A stretch of 64,000 bases of DNA. Source: Actinoplanes flavus. Lineage in GTDB: Bacteria > Actinomycetota > Actinomycetes > Mycobacteriales > Micromonosporaceae. The DNA lies in the NCBI RefSeq assembly GCF_017592555.1, contig NZ_JAGFNS010000001.1:318654-382653 (forward strand), read 5' to 3'. The position numbers were made by a program, and so were the translations under genes. The notes beneath the pieces were generated by a model, which saw only the letters and a list, made by a program, of their open reading frames with translations, made no database searches and was not told the DNA's origin. Below are positions 25,505 to 34,567 of the stretch, piece by piece. Numbering within the stretch: position 1 is the stretch's first letter; each line of letters begins with the position of its first letter.

Positions 25505-26581
25505 TCATTTGATGACGGCCCCGCGCAGCACGATCCGGCGCGGGGCCCGCACCACACGCAGGTCGGCGCGCGGGTCGGCGTCGTAGACCACCAGGTCGGC
25601 GAGACCGCCCTCGACCAGGCCGGGGAAACCCAGCCACTCGCGCGCCCGCCAGGAGGCGGCGGCCAGCACGTCGACCGCCGGGATGCCGGCCTCGTGCAGG
25701 TAGAGCATCTCCTCGGCGGCCAGCCCGTGCCGGATGCCGCCGCCCGCGTCGGTGCCCACGTAGATCGGGACGCCGGCCTCGTGCGCGGCCAGCACCACCG
25801 ACGGGAACCGGTCGCGCAGCGCGATCATGTGGTCGGCGTACCCGTCGAACTTGCCGCGCGCGCTGTCGGCGATCTTCCCGAACGTACGAATGTTGATCAT
25901 CGTGGGCACCAGCGCGGTCTTCCGCCGGGCCATCTCGTCGATCAGGTCCAGCGTGAGCCCGGTGCCGTGCTCCACCGAGTCGACCCCGGCCCGGACCATG
26001 ATCTCCACACCCTCCTCGGAGAAGGTGTGGACGGCGGCACGGGCGCCCGCGGCGTGCGCGGCCTCGACGGCGGCGGCCATGGTCGCGGCGTCCCAGCTCG
26101 GGGCGAGATCCCCCACCGAACGGTCGATCCAGTCGCCGACCAGCTTCACCCAGCCGGTCCCGGCCTTCGCCTGCTCGGTGACGGCGGCGGCGACCTCCGC
26201 ACCGGCCACCTCGACGCCGATGTCGCGCAGATAGCGGCGAGGCGCGGCCACGTGCCGTCCGGCGCGGGCGAGGCGGGGCACGCCCGGTTCGTCGTCCAAT
26301 TCGGGGTACGGGTACGGCGAGCCCGCGTCCCGAAGCGCCAGCACGCCCGCGTCCCGATCCTGATGGGCCAGCTCACGGGCCTGGCCGACGCTCTCGATCG
26401 GCTTGGCCCCGTAGGCGATCCCGAGGTGGCAGTGCGCGTCGACGAGCCCCGGCACGACGAACCCGCCGTCACTGATCGTCTCGGCACCGGCCACCGGCTC
26501 GAAGGTGACCCTGTCCCCCACCAGCCACAGATCCCGGACCTCACCGTCCGGCAGAACCGTCCCACGCACATGAAACGCCAT
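25505..26581 (-). CDS. Amidohydrolase family protein (imidazolonepropionase-like)
   Basis: 358 residues of the metal-dependent amidohydrolase superfamily. Metal ligands are visible: DAHCHLG (H50, H52), lysine in GWVKLVGDW, histidine in AVHTFSEEG, histidine in VDSVEHGTGL and aspartate in YVGTDAGGG. The final part (GLVEGGLADLVVYDADP, RRIVLRGAVIK) closes the small beta-sandwich. Substrate unknown. It is convergent with the propeller gene and 17 bases downstream of the Uma2 gene. Confidence 0.88.
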   Translation of the reverse strand: MAFHVRGTVLPDGEVRDLWLVGDRVTFEPVAGAETISDGGFVVPGLVDAHCHLGIAYGAKPIESVGQARELAHQDRDAGVLALRDAGSPYPYPELDDEPGVPRLARAGRHVAAPRRYLRDIGVEVAGAEVAAAVTEQAKAGTGWVKLVGDWIDRSVGDLAPSWDAATMAAAVEAAHAAGARAAVHTFSEEGVEIMVRAGVDSVEHGTGLTLDLIDEMARRKTALVPTMINIRTFGKIADSARGKFDGYADHMIALRDRFPSVVLAAHEAGVPIYVGTDAGGGIRHGLAAEEMLYLHEAGIPAVDVLAAASWRAREWLGFPGLVEGGLADLVVYDADPRADLRVVRAPRRIVLRGAVIK

Positions 26582-26598
26582 GCCTAAGTCCTACCGGA

Positions 26599-27186
26599 TC
26601 AAGCATCGTCCTGTGCAGCGAGGTATTTATCACGCAGCGCCGTGAAGGCCGCGAGATTGATCTTGATTGGGAAAGGCTTCTCGGTCTCGAAGGCCTCGCT
26701 GGTGCTGGTGACGATCTCGTAGTCGCCCCTGTCGCTGATCCGAGACTCGGTCAGCACCACGCCGTGATCGAAGGTGACCGGGTCGACGACCAGGTAAGCG
26801 CCGATGCCGGCCATGGCGTAGACACGCGCCTTGGCATGCATGTCACGCCAGTGCGAACTGGGCGAAATGATCTCGACAGCGAGGATCGCCCGGTCGATGG
26901 GTGCGGGAGTCCTCAGGATGACGCTGTCGTGCACCACCACCACATCCGGCCGAGGCTCATTGCGGCGATCGACCTCCATCGAGTAGTCGGTCACGACGCT
27001 GTAGCCCTCAGGACAACCCTGCTCCAGAGCGGTTGCGATCTTGTTTCCAAGGATCTGATGTAGGCCGGTAGGGGACGGCAAGATCAGCCTTCCGTCGATC
27101 AACTCATAGTTGAGATCCGGCGGAAGGCTGGCCAGGTCGTCGACGGTCCAGTCCTGCTTGTCAGGTAACTGAAGGGCAGCGGTCAC
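26599..27186 (-). CDS. Uma2 family (DUF820) restriction-endonuclease-fold protein
   Basis: 195 residues from GTG 27186, chosen because GAGGAGGAG lies just upstream; the frame runs ten codons further. Core features: YELIDGRLILPSPTGLHQ, RNEPRPDVVVVHDSV, ILAVEIISPSSHWRDMHAKA and YLVVDPVTFDH. This is the PD-(D/E)xK-like pattern (E in the EIISPSS strand). Uma2 proteins are common and multicopy in actinobacteria; their cellular role is not settled. Third-position base use is less GC-biased than in its neighbours, which hints at more recent arrival. Confidence 0.87.
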   Translation of the reverse strand: MTAALQLPDKQDWTVDDLASLPPDLNYELIDGRLILPSPTGLHQILGNKIATALEQGCPEGYSVVTDYSMEVDRRNEPRPDVVVVHDSVILRTPAPIDRAILAVEIISPSSHWRDMHAKARVYAMAGIGAYLVVDPVTFDHGVVLTESRISDRGDYEIVTSTSEAFETEKPFPIKINLAAFTALRDKYLAAQDDA

Positions 27187-27266
27187 GAGCTCCTCCTCAC
27201 GTGGATCGCCGCCCATGCTACTTGCCCCCTGACACCTAGCGCAATACAGCCTGACGAGTGACTAGG

Positions 27267-28826
27267 TCAGCGATCGTCGTCCTTCGGGGGCTTGCTGAGC
27301 TTGTTGAAGTCGAGCTTCGGCAGCTTGAAGCCGGGCGGCATCCCCTGCCCACCACCGAGCGCGCCCGGGTCCAGCCCCGGCGGCAGCTGCGGCATCCCGC
27401 CCGGGAACCCGGCGGGCATGCCGCCGGGACGACCGCCGACCCGCGGCCGGTTGCCGCCCTTCGTGCCCTTGCGCTTGTTCTTCGAGCTCTTCGTGGCGCT
27501 GCGCCGGGAACCGGGCAGGCCCATCATCCCGGTCATCTGCTTCATCATCTTCTGCGCCTCGGCGAAGCGGTTCAGCAGCTGGTTGACGTCCATCACGGTG
27601 ACGCCGGAGCCGTTCGCGATACGCAACCGGCGGGAGCCGTTGATGATCTTCGGGTTGCTGCGCTCGCCGGGCGTCATCGAGCGGATGATCGCGGTGACCC
27701 GGTCGAAGTGGCTGTCGTCGAGCTCGTCGAGCTGGCCCTTGAGCTGGCCCATCCCGGGCATCATGCCGAGGATGTTGGCGATCGGGCCCATCCGGCGGAC
27801 CGCGATCAGCTGGTCCAGGAAGTCCTCCAGCGTGAACTGCTCGCCACCGAGCAGCTTGCTGGCCATCTTCTCCTTCTGGTCCTCGTCGAAGGCCTGCTCG
27901 GCCTGCTCGATGAGGGTCAGCAGGTCGCCCATGTCGAGGATCCGCCCGGCCATCCGGTCGGGGTGGAAGACGTCGAAGTCCTCCAGCTTCTCACCGGTGG
28001 AGGCGAACAGGATGGGCTGGCCGGTGACGTGCCGGACGGAGAGCGCGGCGCCACCGCGGGCGTCACCGTCGAGCTTGGAGAGGACCACACCGGTGATGCC
28101 GACGCCGTCGCGGAACGCCTCCGCGGTGCGCACGGCGTCCTGGCCGACCATCGCGTCGATGACGAAGATGACCTCGTCCGGGTCGACCGCGGAGCGGATG
28201 TCGGCGGCCTGCCGCATCATCTCGGCGTCGATGCCGAGGCGGCCGGCGGTGTCGACGATGACGATGTCCTTGGCGGTGCGCTTGGCGTGCTCGATCGAGT
28301 CACGCGCGACCTGCACCGGGTCGCCGACGCCGTTGCCCGGCTGCGGGGCGTAGACGTCCACCCCGGCCCGCTGGCCGAGCACCTGGAGCTGGTTGACCGC
28401 GTTAGGGCGCTGGAGGTCACAGGCGACCAGCAGCGGCTGGTGGCCCTGCCCCTTCAGCCAGCGGGACAGCTTGCCGGCCAGCGTGGTCTTACCGGAGCCC
28501 TGGAGACCGGCCAGCATGATCACGGTCGGCGGCTGCTTGGCGAACTGCAGCCGCCGGCTCTCGCCGCCGAGGACCTGGATCAGCTCCTCGTTGACGATCT
28601 TGATGATCTGCTGGGCCGGGTTGAGGGCCTGGGAGACCTCGGCGCCGCGCGCCCGCTCCTTCAGGTTGGCGATGAACGCCTTGACCACCGGGAGCGCGAC
28701 ATCCGCCTCCAGCAGCGCGAGACGGATCTCGCGGGCGGTGGCATCGATGTCGGCATCGGTGAGCCGGCCCTTGCCGCGGAGCTTGCCGAAGATCCCGGAG
28801 AGGCGGTCACTCAAGGTGTCAAACAC
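27267..28826 (-). CDS. ffh: Signal recognition particle GTPase Ffh
   Basis: 519 residues from GTG 28826. The N and G domains carry GLQGSGKTTLAGKLSRWL, DVYAPQPG, IVIVDTAGRLGIDAEMM and VLSKLDGDARGG. The M domain follows from about 295 (MGDLLTLIEQAEQAFDEDQK, KMMKQMTGMMGLPG). The C-terminus is a Met/Gly/Pro-rich tail (RPGGMPAGFPGGMPQLPPG), longer than in E. coli and common in actinobacteria. In many relatives it lies next to rpsP; here about 6 kb of other genes intervenes. Confidence 0.97.
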   Translation of the reverse strand: MFDTLSDRLSGIFGKLRGKGRLTDADIDATAREIRLALLEADVALPVVKAFIANLKERARGAEVSQALNPAQQIIKIVNEELIQVLGGESRRLQFAKQPPTVIMLAGLQGSGKTTLAGKLSRWLKGQGHQPLLVACDLQRPNAVNQLQVLGQRAGVDVYAPQPGNGVGDPVQVARDSIEHAKRTAKDIVIVDTAGRLGIDAEMMRQAADIRSAVDPDEVIFVIDAMVGQDAVRTAEAFRDGVGITGVVLSKLDGDARGGAALSVRHVTGQPILFASTGEKLEDFDVFHPDRMAGRILDMGDLLTLIEQAEQAFDEDQKEKMASKLLGGEQFTLEDFLDQLIAVRRMGPIANILGMMPGMGQLKGQLDELDDSHFDRVTAIIRSMTPGERSNPKIINGSRRLRIANGSGVTVMDVNQLLNRFAEAQKMMKQMTGMMGLPGSRRSATKSSKNKRKGTKGGNRPRVGGRPGGMPAGFPGGMPQLPPGLDPGALGGGQGMPPGFKLPKLDFNKLSKPPKDDDR

Positions 28827-28891
28827 GATGCGACTTCCCGTTGGTCGTAACTGTTGGCGTCGACCGCAAGCCTAGCCGGACCGTCCCGGGG

Positions 28892-29122
28892 TCACCGGTT
28901 CCGCATCCGGTACGTCCGCGCAGCCGCCTCGATCCGCCGCTGCGTCCGGGTGCCGGGAGCCAGGCCCTTCTTCACCTTCGCGTAGAGAAGAGCACCGCCG
29001 CCGAGCACGAGAGCGCCCACGATCAGGTAGAAGAGCACCGGGCCGAGGATCGCGCTGGCCACCCAGCCCACCACGACCACTCCGGCGATCAGTGCCACCA
29101 GATATCCGACTGCCTTGCCCAT
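28892..29122 (-). CDS. Small two-segment membrane protein
   Basis: 76 residues from the ATG at 29122 (MGKAVGYLVALIAGVVVVGW). Two hydrophobic segments (about 4-24 and 30-48) are followed by a basic tail (KVKKGLAPGTRTQRRIEAAA). The open frame continues upstream but without similarity. I do not recognise a named family. It lies 65 bases upstream of ffh on the same strand. Confidence 0.6.
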   Translation of the reverse strand: MGKAVGYLVALIAGVVVVGWVASAILGPVLFYLIVGALVLGGGALLYAKVKKGLAPGTRTQRRIEAAARTYRMRNR

Positions 29123-29360
29123 CACGGCCTCCCGCCGTCGTCGCGTCGTCGCCGCTTTCCACCATGGCCTGTCCACGCAACCACCCGCATCGGCCGAGAC
29201 CCCGATCCGTTCCCCTAAGGGTGGGGCTTCCGCGTTTCCCCCCGATACAGGGACGAAGCCGGGTATACCGCAGATAACAGGTGCAACTCCTGATATAGAC
29301 CGCAACTTCCGTCTCGGCGTCGCCGTTATGTCGTCGAACGTGCGGCGAAAGGACTACGGC
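29123..29360 (+). promoter_or_regulatory. Upstream region of the surface-glycan locus
   Basis: 238 bases between divergent genes. A locally AT-richer stretch (29262-29300) contains the palindrome GGTATACC (29262-29269), GATAACAG and TGATATAGAC. TATAGA is a candidate -10 for the Stealth gene. No -35 at proper spacing is convincing. The last 30 bases include AAAGGA, the ribosome site for GTG 29361. Confidence 0.3.
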
Positions 29361-31112
29361 GTGGCCCTGCGACAGATCCTGCGGCTGACCCCCTGGTCGG
29401 TTCGACAGCGGATCTTCGAGACGGTCGAGACACGCGTCCTGCCCCGCGTCGCCCCCGAACGGCGCCTCCGGATCGCCCGGACCCTGATGCCGCTGGGACC
29501 CGGCCGGCGGCCCGCCGACGCCACCGCGCTGCGGGTCCGCACCCCGGCCGGCCGGCTGACCGCCCGCGTCGACCCGGCCGCCGCCCCGGCCGACGTACGC
29601 CGCCGCAACCTGGACCGGGTCGTCCAGGCCCTGGACCGGGCCGGGATCGACTGGTTCCGGGTGCCGGTCCGGGCCGCCGTCCGGACCACGGTGGCGGTCC
29701 GCCACACCGACCGGGAACGGACCCTGCGCCTGCTCGCCGAACTCGTCACCGGGGATCACGGAACACTGCGGACGGTTCGCCCGGCCGGCCGGCGCGGACG
29801 GCGCGAAGCCGAGGTGGTGTCGGTGTCCTGGCCGGTCACCGACCCCGGCGGCAGTCTGGTGCTGGGACCCGAACTGGGCTGTGAGGTCGAGTTCTGGCGG
29901 GTGACGAAGGACCGGCTGATCGCGCCGCGGCGCAATCCGGTGGCCGACGAGATCCCGGTGGACGAGCCGGAGACGATCGCCGCCGAACCGGTCTTCGGGT
30001 CGTTCGCGGCCCGGGACGACACCACGGCGTACCGGACCCGGCGGGTGTTCACCGCGGTCGACCCGGAGCGCATCGACTTCCCGATCGACGTGGTCTACAC
30101 CTGGGTGGACGGCGGCGACCCGGAGTGGCAGCGGCGCAAGGCCCGGGCCCTGGAACGGAACCCGTGGGTCGGCGGCGTCAGCGCGCAGGCCGCCAACGAC
30201 TCCCGGTACGTCAGCCGCGACGAGCTGCGCTACTCCCTGCGTTCCCTGCACTGCTTCGCCCCCTGGGTGCACCGGGTCTTCCTGGTCACCGACGATCAGA
30301 CGCCGTCCTGGCTGGACCGGGCGCACCCGCGGCTCACCCTGGTGAACCACCGGGAGATCTTCGGCGACACCGGGACCCTGCCGACCTTCAACTCGCAGGC
30401 CATCGAGTCGCGGCTGCACCGGATCCCGGGGCTGGCCGAACACTTCCTCTACCTCAACGACGACGTGATCCTGGGCCGCCCGGTCGGCCCCGAGCTGTTC
30501 TTCACCGCGGGCGGGCTGGCCAAGTTCTTCGCGTCGGCGGCCCGGGTGGACACCGCGCCGCGCGGGCCCGCCGACCGGCCCGCCGACTCGGCCGCCAAGA
30601 ACAACCGGCGGCTCATCCAGGAGACCTTCGGCCGGATGCTGACCCGCAAGATGATGCACACGCCGCACCCGTCGCGGCGCAGCGTCATCGAGGAGATCGA
30701 GGAACGGTTCGCCGAGCACGTGAACGCCACGGCCGGGCACCAGTTCCGGCATCCGGACGACATCTCGCTGCTCTCGTCGCTCCAGCAGTACTACGCGTAC
30801 CTGACCGGCCGGGCCGCGCCGGGCCGGATCCGCTACCTCTACACCGACCTCGCCCAGCCGGCCACGCCGCTGCGGCTGGCCAAGCTGCTGCGCTCCCGGG
30901 ACCTCGACGCGTTCTGCCTCAACGACGTGGACGTGCACAGCGCCGCGGTCGCCGACCAGGAGGCGCTGGTCACCGAGTTCCTTCCCGCCTACCTGCCGTT
31001 CGTCTCGCCGTTCGAGTCGCAGCACCGGGTCCTCCGGGCGATCGCGGCGCCGCGGCGGCCGAACACCGACCGGCCGGTCCCGCCCGACGTGGCGCTGCCG
31101 CCCGTCGCCTGA
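29361..31112 (+). CDS. Stealth-family sugar-phosphate transferase
   Basis: 583 residues from GTG 29361, chosen because GCGAAAGGA lies seven bases upstream; ATG 29328 is an alternative without a ribosome site. Stealth proteins transfer sugar-1-phosphate units when making capsule-like phosphoglycans. CR1 is IDFPIDVVYTWVDGGDPEWQ (about 238-258). CR2 runs from DELRYSLRSLHCFAPWVHRV through LPTFNSQAIE and FLYLNDDVILGRP (DD about 367-368). CR3 (KMMHTPHPSRRSVIEEIEE) and a CR4-like C-terminus follow. The N-terminal about 230 residues are an extra domain. It is followed 22 bases later by a nucleotide-sugar dehydrogenase. Confidence 0.88.
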   Translation: MALRQILRLTPWSVRQRIFETVETRVLPRVAPERRLRIARTLMPLGPGRRPADATALRVRTPAGRLTARVDPAAAPADVRRRNLDRVVQALDRAGIDWFRVPVRAAVRTTVAVRHTDRERTLRLLAELVTGDHGTLRTVRPAGRRGRREAEVVSVSWPVTDPGGSLVLGPELGCEVEFWRVTKDRLIAPRRNPVADEIPVDEPETIAAEPVFGSFAARDDTTAYRTRRVFTAVDPERIDFPIDVVYTWVDGGDPEWQRRKARALERNPWVGGVSAQAANDSRYVSRDELRYSLRSLHCFAPWVHRVFLVTDDQTPSWLDRAHPRLTLVNHREIFGDTGTLPTFNSQAIESRLHRIPGLAEHFLYLNDDVILGRPVGPELFFTAGGLAKFFASAARVDTAPRGPADRPADSAAKNNRRLIQETFGRMLTRKMMHTPHPSRRSVIEEIEERFAEHVNATAGHQFRHPDDISLLSSLQQYYAYLTGRAAPGRIRYLYTDLAQPATPLRLAKLLRSRDLDAFCLNDVDVHSAAVADQEALVTEFLPAYLPFVSPFESQHRVLRAIAAPRRPNTDRPVPPDVALPPVA

Positions 31113-31134
31113 CCAAACTTCGAAGGAGACCTCC

Positions 31135-32397
31135 TTGAGTTACGACGTCGTCATCCTCGGACTCGGGTACGTCGGGCTGCCGCTGGCGCAGCAGGCGATC
31201 CGGGCCGGCATGTCGGTGCTCGGCTTCGACGTCGACGAGAACGTCGTCCGGAGCCTGGCCGAGGGCCGCTCCCACGTGGACGATCTGAGCGACACCGACG
31301 TGGCGAAGATGCTGGCCGGCGGCTTCCTGCCGACCACCGACGAGACCCTGATCGGGCAGGCCCGGACCGCGGTGATCTGCGTGCCCACGCCGCTCGCCGA
31401 AGGCGACGGGCCGGACCTGCGGGCGGTCCTCGGGGCCACCTCGGCGATCGGCCGCAACCTGCGGCCCGGCATGCTCGTGGTGCTGGAGTCCACCACCTAT
31501 CCCGGGACCACCGACGACGAGGTGCGCCCCCGGCTGGAGAAGCTGTCCGGGCTGACCGCGGGCATCGACTTCCACCTGGCGTTCTCGCCGGAGCGGATCG
31601 ACCCGGGCAACGAGGTCTACGGGGCGCACAACACGCCGAAGGTGGTCGGCGGCTACACCCCGGCGTGCACCGACCGGGCCGAGGCGTTCTACGGCCGGTT
31701 CGTGGAGACCGTGGTGCGGACCCGGTCGACCCGGGAGGCGGAGACCGCCAAGCTGCTGGAGAACACCTACCGGCACGTCAACATCGCACTGGTCAACGAG
31801 ATGGCGCGGTTCTGCTACGAGCTGGACATCGACCTGTGGGACGTGATCCGCGCGGCGGCCACGAAACCGTTCGGGTTCCAGGCGTTCTATCCGGGGCCGG
31901 GCGTGGGCGGCCACTGCATCCCGATCGACCCGAACTACCTCTCGCACAACGTGCGCAGCAAGCTCGGCTACCCGTTCCGGTTCGTGGAGCTGGCCCAGGA
32001 GATCAACACGACCATGCCGGCCTATGTGGCCCGGCGCGCCCAGAACCTGCTCAACGCCGACGGCCAGGCGGTCCGCGGGGCGACCGTGCTGCTGCTCGGC
32101 ATCACCTACAAGGCCGACATCGCCGATCAGCGGGAGTCGCCGGCCGCCCCGCTGGCCCGGCAGCTGGCCGCGCTCGGCGCGACGGTCGCCTACCACGATC
32201 CGCACGTGACGACCTGGGACCTGGACGGCGTGCCGGTCTCCCGCACCGACGACCTGTCCGGCGCGACCGCCTCCGCCGACCTGGTGATCCTGGTCCAGAA
32301 CCACCGCGAATACGACCCGGACGAACTGGCCCGCACCGCGAAACGCTTCTTCGACACCCGAGGCGTGACCACCACCCGCGAAGCACACCGCCTCTGA
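31135..32397 (+). CDS. Nucleotide-sugar dehydrogenase (UDP-Glc/UDP-ManNAc dehydrogenase family)
   Basis: 420 residues; TTG start with GAAGGAG upstream. It oxidises C6 of a UDP-hexose to a uronic acid with two NAD+. The NAD-binding GLGYVGLP is at 9-16. AFSPERIDPGN, ETAKLLENTYRHVNIALVNE (K206) and the catalytic cysteine in GVGGHCIPIDP (C261) are all present, as is the C-terminal domain GITYKADIADQRESP. The GVGGHCIPIDP form fits the WecC/UDP-N-acetyl-hexosamine branch better than UDP-glucose dehydrogenase, but the substrate is not certain. It probably supplies an acidic sugar to the neighbouring glycan machinery. Confidence 0.92.
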   Translation: MSYDVVILGLGYVGLPLAQQAIRAGMSVLGFDVDENVVRSLAEGRSHVDDLSDTDVAKMLAGGFLPTTDETLIGQARTAVICVPTPLAEGDGPDLRAVLGATSAIGRNLRPGMLVVLESTTYPGTTDDEVRPRLEKLSGLTAGIDFHLAFSPERIDPGNEVYGAHNTPKVVGGYTPACTDRAEAFYGRFVETVVRTRSTREAETAKLLENTYRHVNIALVNEMARFCYELDIDLWDVIRAAATKPFGFQAFYPGPGVGGHCIPIDPNYLSHNVRSKLGYPFRFVELAQEINTTMPAYVARRAQNLLNADGQAVRGATVLLLGITYKADIADQRESPAAPLARQLAALGATVAYHDPHVTTWDLDGVPVSRTDDLSGATASADLVILVQNHREYDPDELARTAKRFFDTRGVTTTREAHRL

Positions 32398-32583
32398 GCC
32401 GTCCCCCGATCCGGCGCCAGGCCGTCTCTCGTCCCCATCCGGCGCCGGGCCGTCCGATCCTCAAACCCTTCCCCGGTACGGGATGGAACGTCCCCAACCA
32501 CATTCCGCGCCGTCTCGTGGCGCGCCGCGAGGTCCGTGCGCGGTCCCGCCCGCGAGGCGCCGCCGGGCGGAGATCGGTGGTCC
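32398..32583. other. Intergenic spacer with a short direct repeat
   Basis: After the dehydrogenase stop, ATCCGGCGCCAGGCCGTC (from 32409) recurs as ATCCGGCGCCGGGCCGTC (from 32437), 28 bases apart. Apart from that I see no gene, promoter or recognisable remnant before the long hairpin. Confidence 0.4.
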
Positions 32584-32647
32584 GGCTGGTTGTCAGGCTG
32601 TCTCGACGGCGTTGAGCCAGGCTGACAGCCAGCCGAAAAGATCAAGC
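32584..32647. repeat. Structured extragenic repeat, copy C, forming a 24-bp hairpin
   Basis: GGCTGGTTGTCAGGCTG (32584-32600) pairs with CAGGCTGACAGCCAGCC (32618-32634) with one G-T pair and one mismatch. CTCGAC (32602-32607) then pairs with GTTGAG (32611-32616) around a 3-base loop. The words CTGTCTCGACGG and CCAGCCGAAAAGATC match copies A and B at 12297-12420. It lies between the convergent dehydrogenase and GT2 remnant, and probably acts as a bidirectional terminator. Confidence 0.6.
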
Positions 32648-33008
32648 CACCCCACGGCCGTGGCCGGGCACGTCGACGAGGTCGACCCGGGTGAGCCGGG
32701 TGAAGGCGCGGTTGAAGAGCCCGTGACCGGATCCGGCTGCCGAGGCCCTGTCCGGCCCGGTTGCTGGAGATCGGAGTCGATCACCACGACGGCGTCGTGT
32801 TCGAGGCCGGCCGGCAGCGCCGCCTCCTCGCCGAAGTCGCGGGTCAGCCGCAGCCCGTGGACCAGCGGGTGACGGGCGATCCGGGACCACGAGTCGTCGT
32901 CGACCAGGACCAGCTCGTAGTGGGCACCTCGGCGAGCCGGGCCACGAACCGGTCGGCGACCGCGCCCTCGTTGTAGATCGGCGCGACCACCGAGATCAGC
33001 GGGCTCAT
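32642..33008 (-). pseudogene. Decayed GT2 (DPM1-like) glycosyltransferase
   Basis: The ATG at 33008 starts MSPLISVVAPIYNEGAVADR, a classic GT2 N-terminus. The reading frame is then lost; the next frame gives HYELVLVDDDS and later RLTRDFGEEAALPAGL and DAVVVIDSDLQQP, matching the DxD region of polyprenyl-phosphate-sugar synthases. A further frame change and deletion jump to GLFNRAFTRLTRVDLVDVPG and a stop at 32642. An intact homolog would be about 300 or more residues, so most of the gene has been deleted. The ATGA overlap with the upstream membrane-protein stop shows that it was once co-translated. Confidence 0.82.
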
Positions 33009-34567
33009 CGGGTCCGCTCACAGAACGGGACGCCGGCCAGGGCGCGGGCCGCCGTGTCGAGCGATTGCCGATAGGTCCGTTGCAGATATGGTTTGTTGCG
33101 GTTGGCGGTGAGCACCTCGTCCACCAGCGCGCAACGCCGGGCGTCACCGGCCGGGCCCCGCTCGAACGCGGCCATGGCCGCGGCGATCCGGTTGTCGAGC
33201 TGCGCGGCCGGCTGGACCGCGACGCCTTCGGCGTACGCCCGGTTGGCGGTGGCCGAGACCGCCCCCAGCAGCGCGAGGGCGGCCAGCGCCCCGACGGTCG
33301 CCCGCCGCCCGGCGAGCACCAGCAGCGCCACCACCAGCAGCATCCCACCGGGGACGGTCAGCGCCGTGTCCCGCCAGCCCTGCTCCCACAGTTGGCGGCC
33401 GCTCATCGCGACGCGCACCGCGACGCTCAGCGTGGCCGGCAGCGCGCCGCAGACCATGACCACCACGCTGAGCGCGGCGAGACCCAGGAGCGGGCGTGCG
33501 GCCGGGGCGCCCGCTTTCGGCAGAACCGAGAGGGTACGCGCGGCGAGCACCCCGAGCAGCAGCAGCGCCACCACCGGCACCACACCGCGCAGCCAGTCCC
33601 CCGGTGTCGCGGCGGTGGCCGCCCGCCATTGCAGCGGCGGCAGCCAGGCCACCATCCGGACCGGCAGCAGCAGCACCGACCGCTCGTCCAGGGCCAGGTC
33701 CGACCCCGGGTAGCAGCCGCCCCGCGCGCAGAGCCCGCGGATGATCCAGCGGACCGTCCCGAAGGCCGGCAGGAATCCGGCCCACAGCAGGCCGGCGAAC
33801 CGTACCCCGGCCGAGGTGAGCAGTTCCCGCCCGCTGAGGCCGAGCACGAACCGGCCGCGGATCAGCACGGCGGCCGTGGCCAGCGGCACGGCGAAGTAGG
33901 CGGGCTCGTTGAACATCGCGAGAGCGGCCCCGGCGGTCACCGCGAGCACACCGTTCCACCAGCGCAGCCGGTCCAGCCGGCAGGCCGCCGCGGCGACCGT
34001 GAGGACCAGGGCCGCGCTGGTCAGGTAGAGGCCGCCGAAGAGGAGCGTGGTGCTGTCCGGTCCGGACGCCACGAACCCGGCGGCGACGGCGTAGGGCAGC
34101 AGCAGCGCCACCCGCGAGGGGGTGCCGTCGAACAGCCGTCCCCGGGTCAGCACGCTCTCCGCGAACAGCACCGCGGCCAGGGTCAGCAGGACGGCCGCGC
34201 CGATCGAGACGGCCCGCAGCGTCACCGTGGCCGGCAGGCCGAGCTCCTGCATGCCGGTGAAGGCGAGCAGGTCGAGCGACTTCTCCAGCATCCGCCCGAG
34301 CGGCCGGAAGTCGCCGAGCCGCAGGTAGGCGTCCCTGCTCGCGATGGTGTGCGACACGATCGCGGCCGGGTCGTGGCGGAACATGCCGCCGTACCAGTAG
34401 ACGTTGAACCGGTGGTCCCGGGCCGGCGCGACGGCCAGCAGCGGGGCCAGCACCACGACCGGCGCCAGCACGCAGCGCCGGGCCACGTGTCCCCAGAGAA
34501 GGGGTGGCGGGGAGACCGGCGGCGCCGCGGCGGGCGGCGCCGGGATCACGGTGGTGGGGGCGGTCAT
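33005..34567 (-). CDS. Polytopic membrane protein of the glycan locus
   Basis: 520 residues from the ATG at 34567, the start that overlaps the upstream stop (ATGA); the frame runs on without homology. About ten hydrophobic segments are visible, for example CVLAPVVVLAPLLAVAPA, VALLLPYAVAAGFVASG, VVPVVALLLLGVLAA and LLVVALLVLAG. A larger outside loop has RFNVYWYGGMFRHDPA and a GLCARGGCYPGSDLA region with two cysteines. It resembles membrane glycosyltransferase or hypothetical glucosyltransferase-type proteins in topology only; I do not recognise the family. Its stop overlaps the start of the decayed GT2 gene, whose product may once have supplied its lipid-linked sugar (inference). Confidence 0.65.
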   Translation of the reverse strand: MTAPTTVIPAPPAAAPPVSPPPLLWGHVARRCVLAPVVVLAPLLAVAPARDHRFNVYWYGGMFRHDPAAIVSHTIASRDAYLRLGDFRPLGRMLEKSLDLLAFTGMQELGLPATVTLRAVSIGAAVLLTLAAVLFAESVLTRGRLFDGTPSRVALLLPYAVAAGFVASGPDSTTLLFGGLYLTSAALVLTVAAAACRLDRLRWWNGVLAVTAGAALAMFNEPAYFAVPLATAAVLIRGRFVLGLSGRELLTSAGVRFAGLLWAGFLPAFGTVRWIIRGLCARGGCYPGSDLALDERSVLLLPVRMVAWLPPLQWRAATAATPGDWLRGVVPVVALLLLGVLAARTLSVLPKAGAPAARPLLGLAALSVVVMVCGALPATLSVAVRVAMSGRQLWEQGWRDTALTVPGGMLLVVALLVLAGRRATVGALAALALLGAVSATANRAYAEGVAVQPAAQLDNRIAAAMAAFERGPAGDARRCALVDEVLTANRNKPYLQRTYRQSLDTAARALAGVPFCERTR

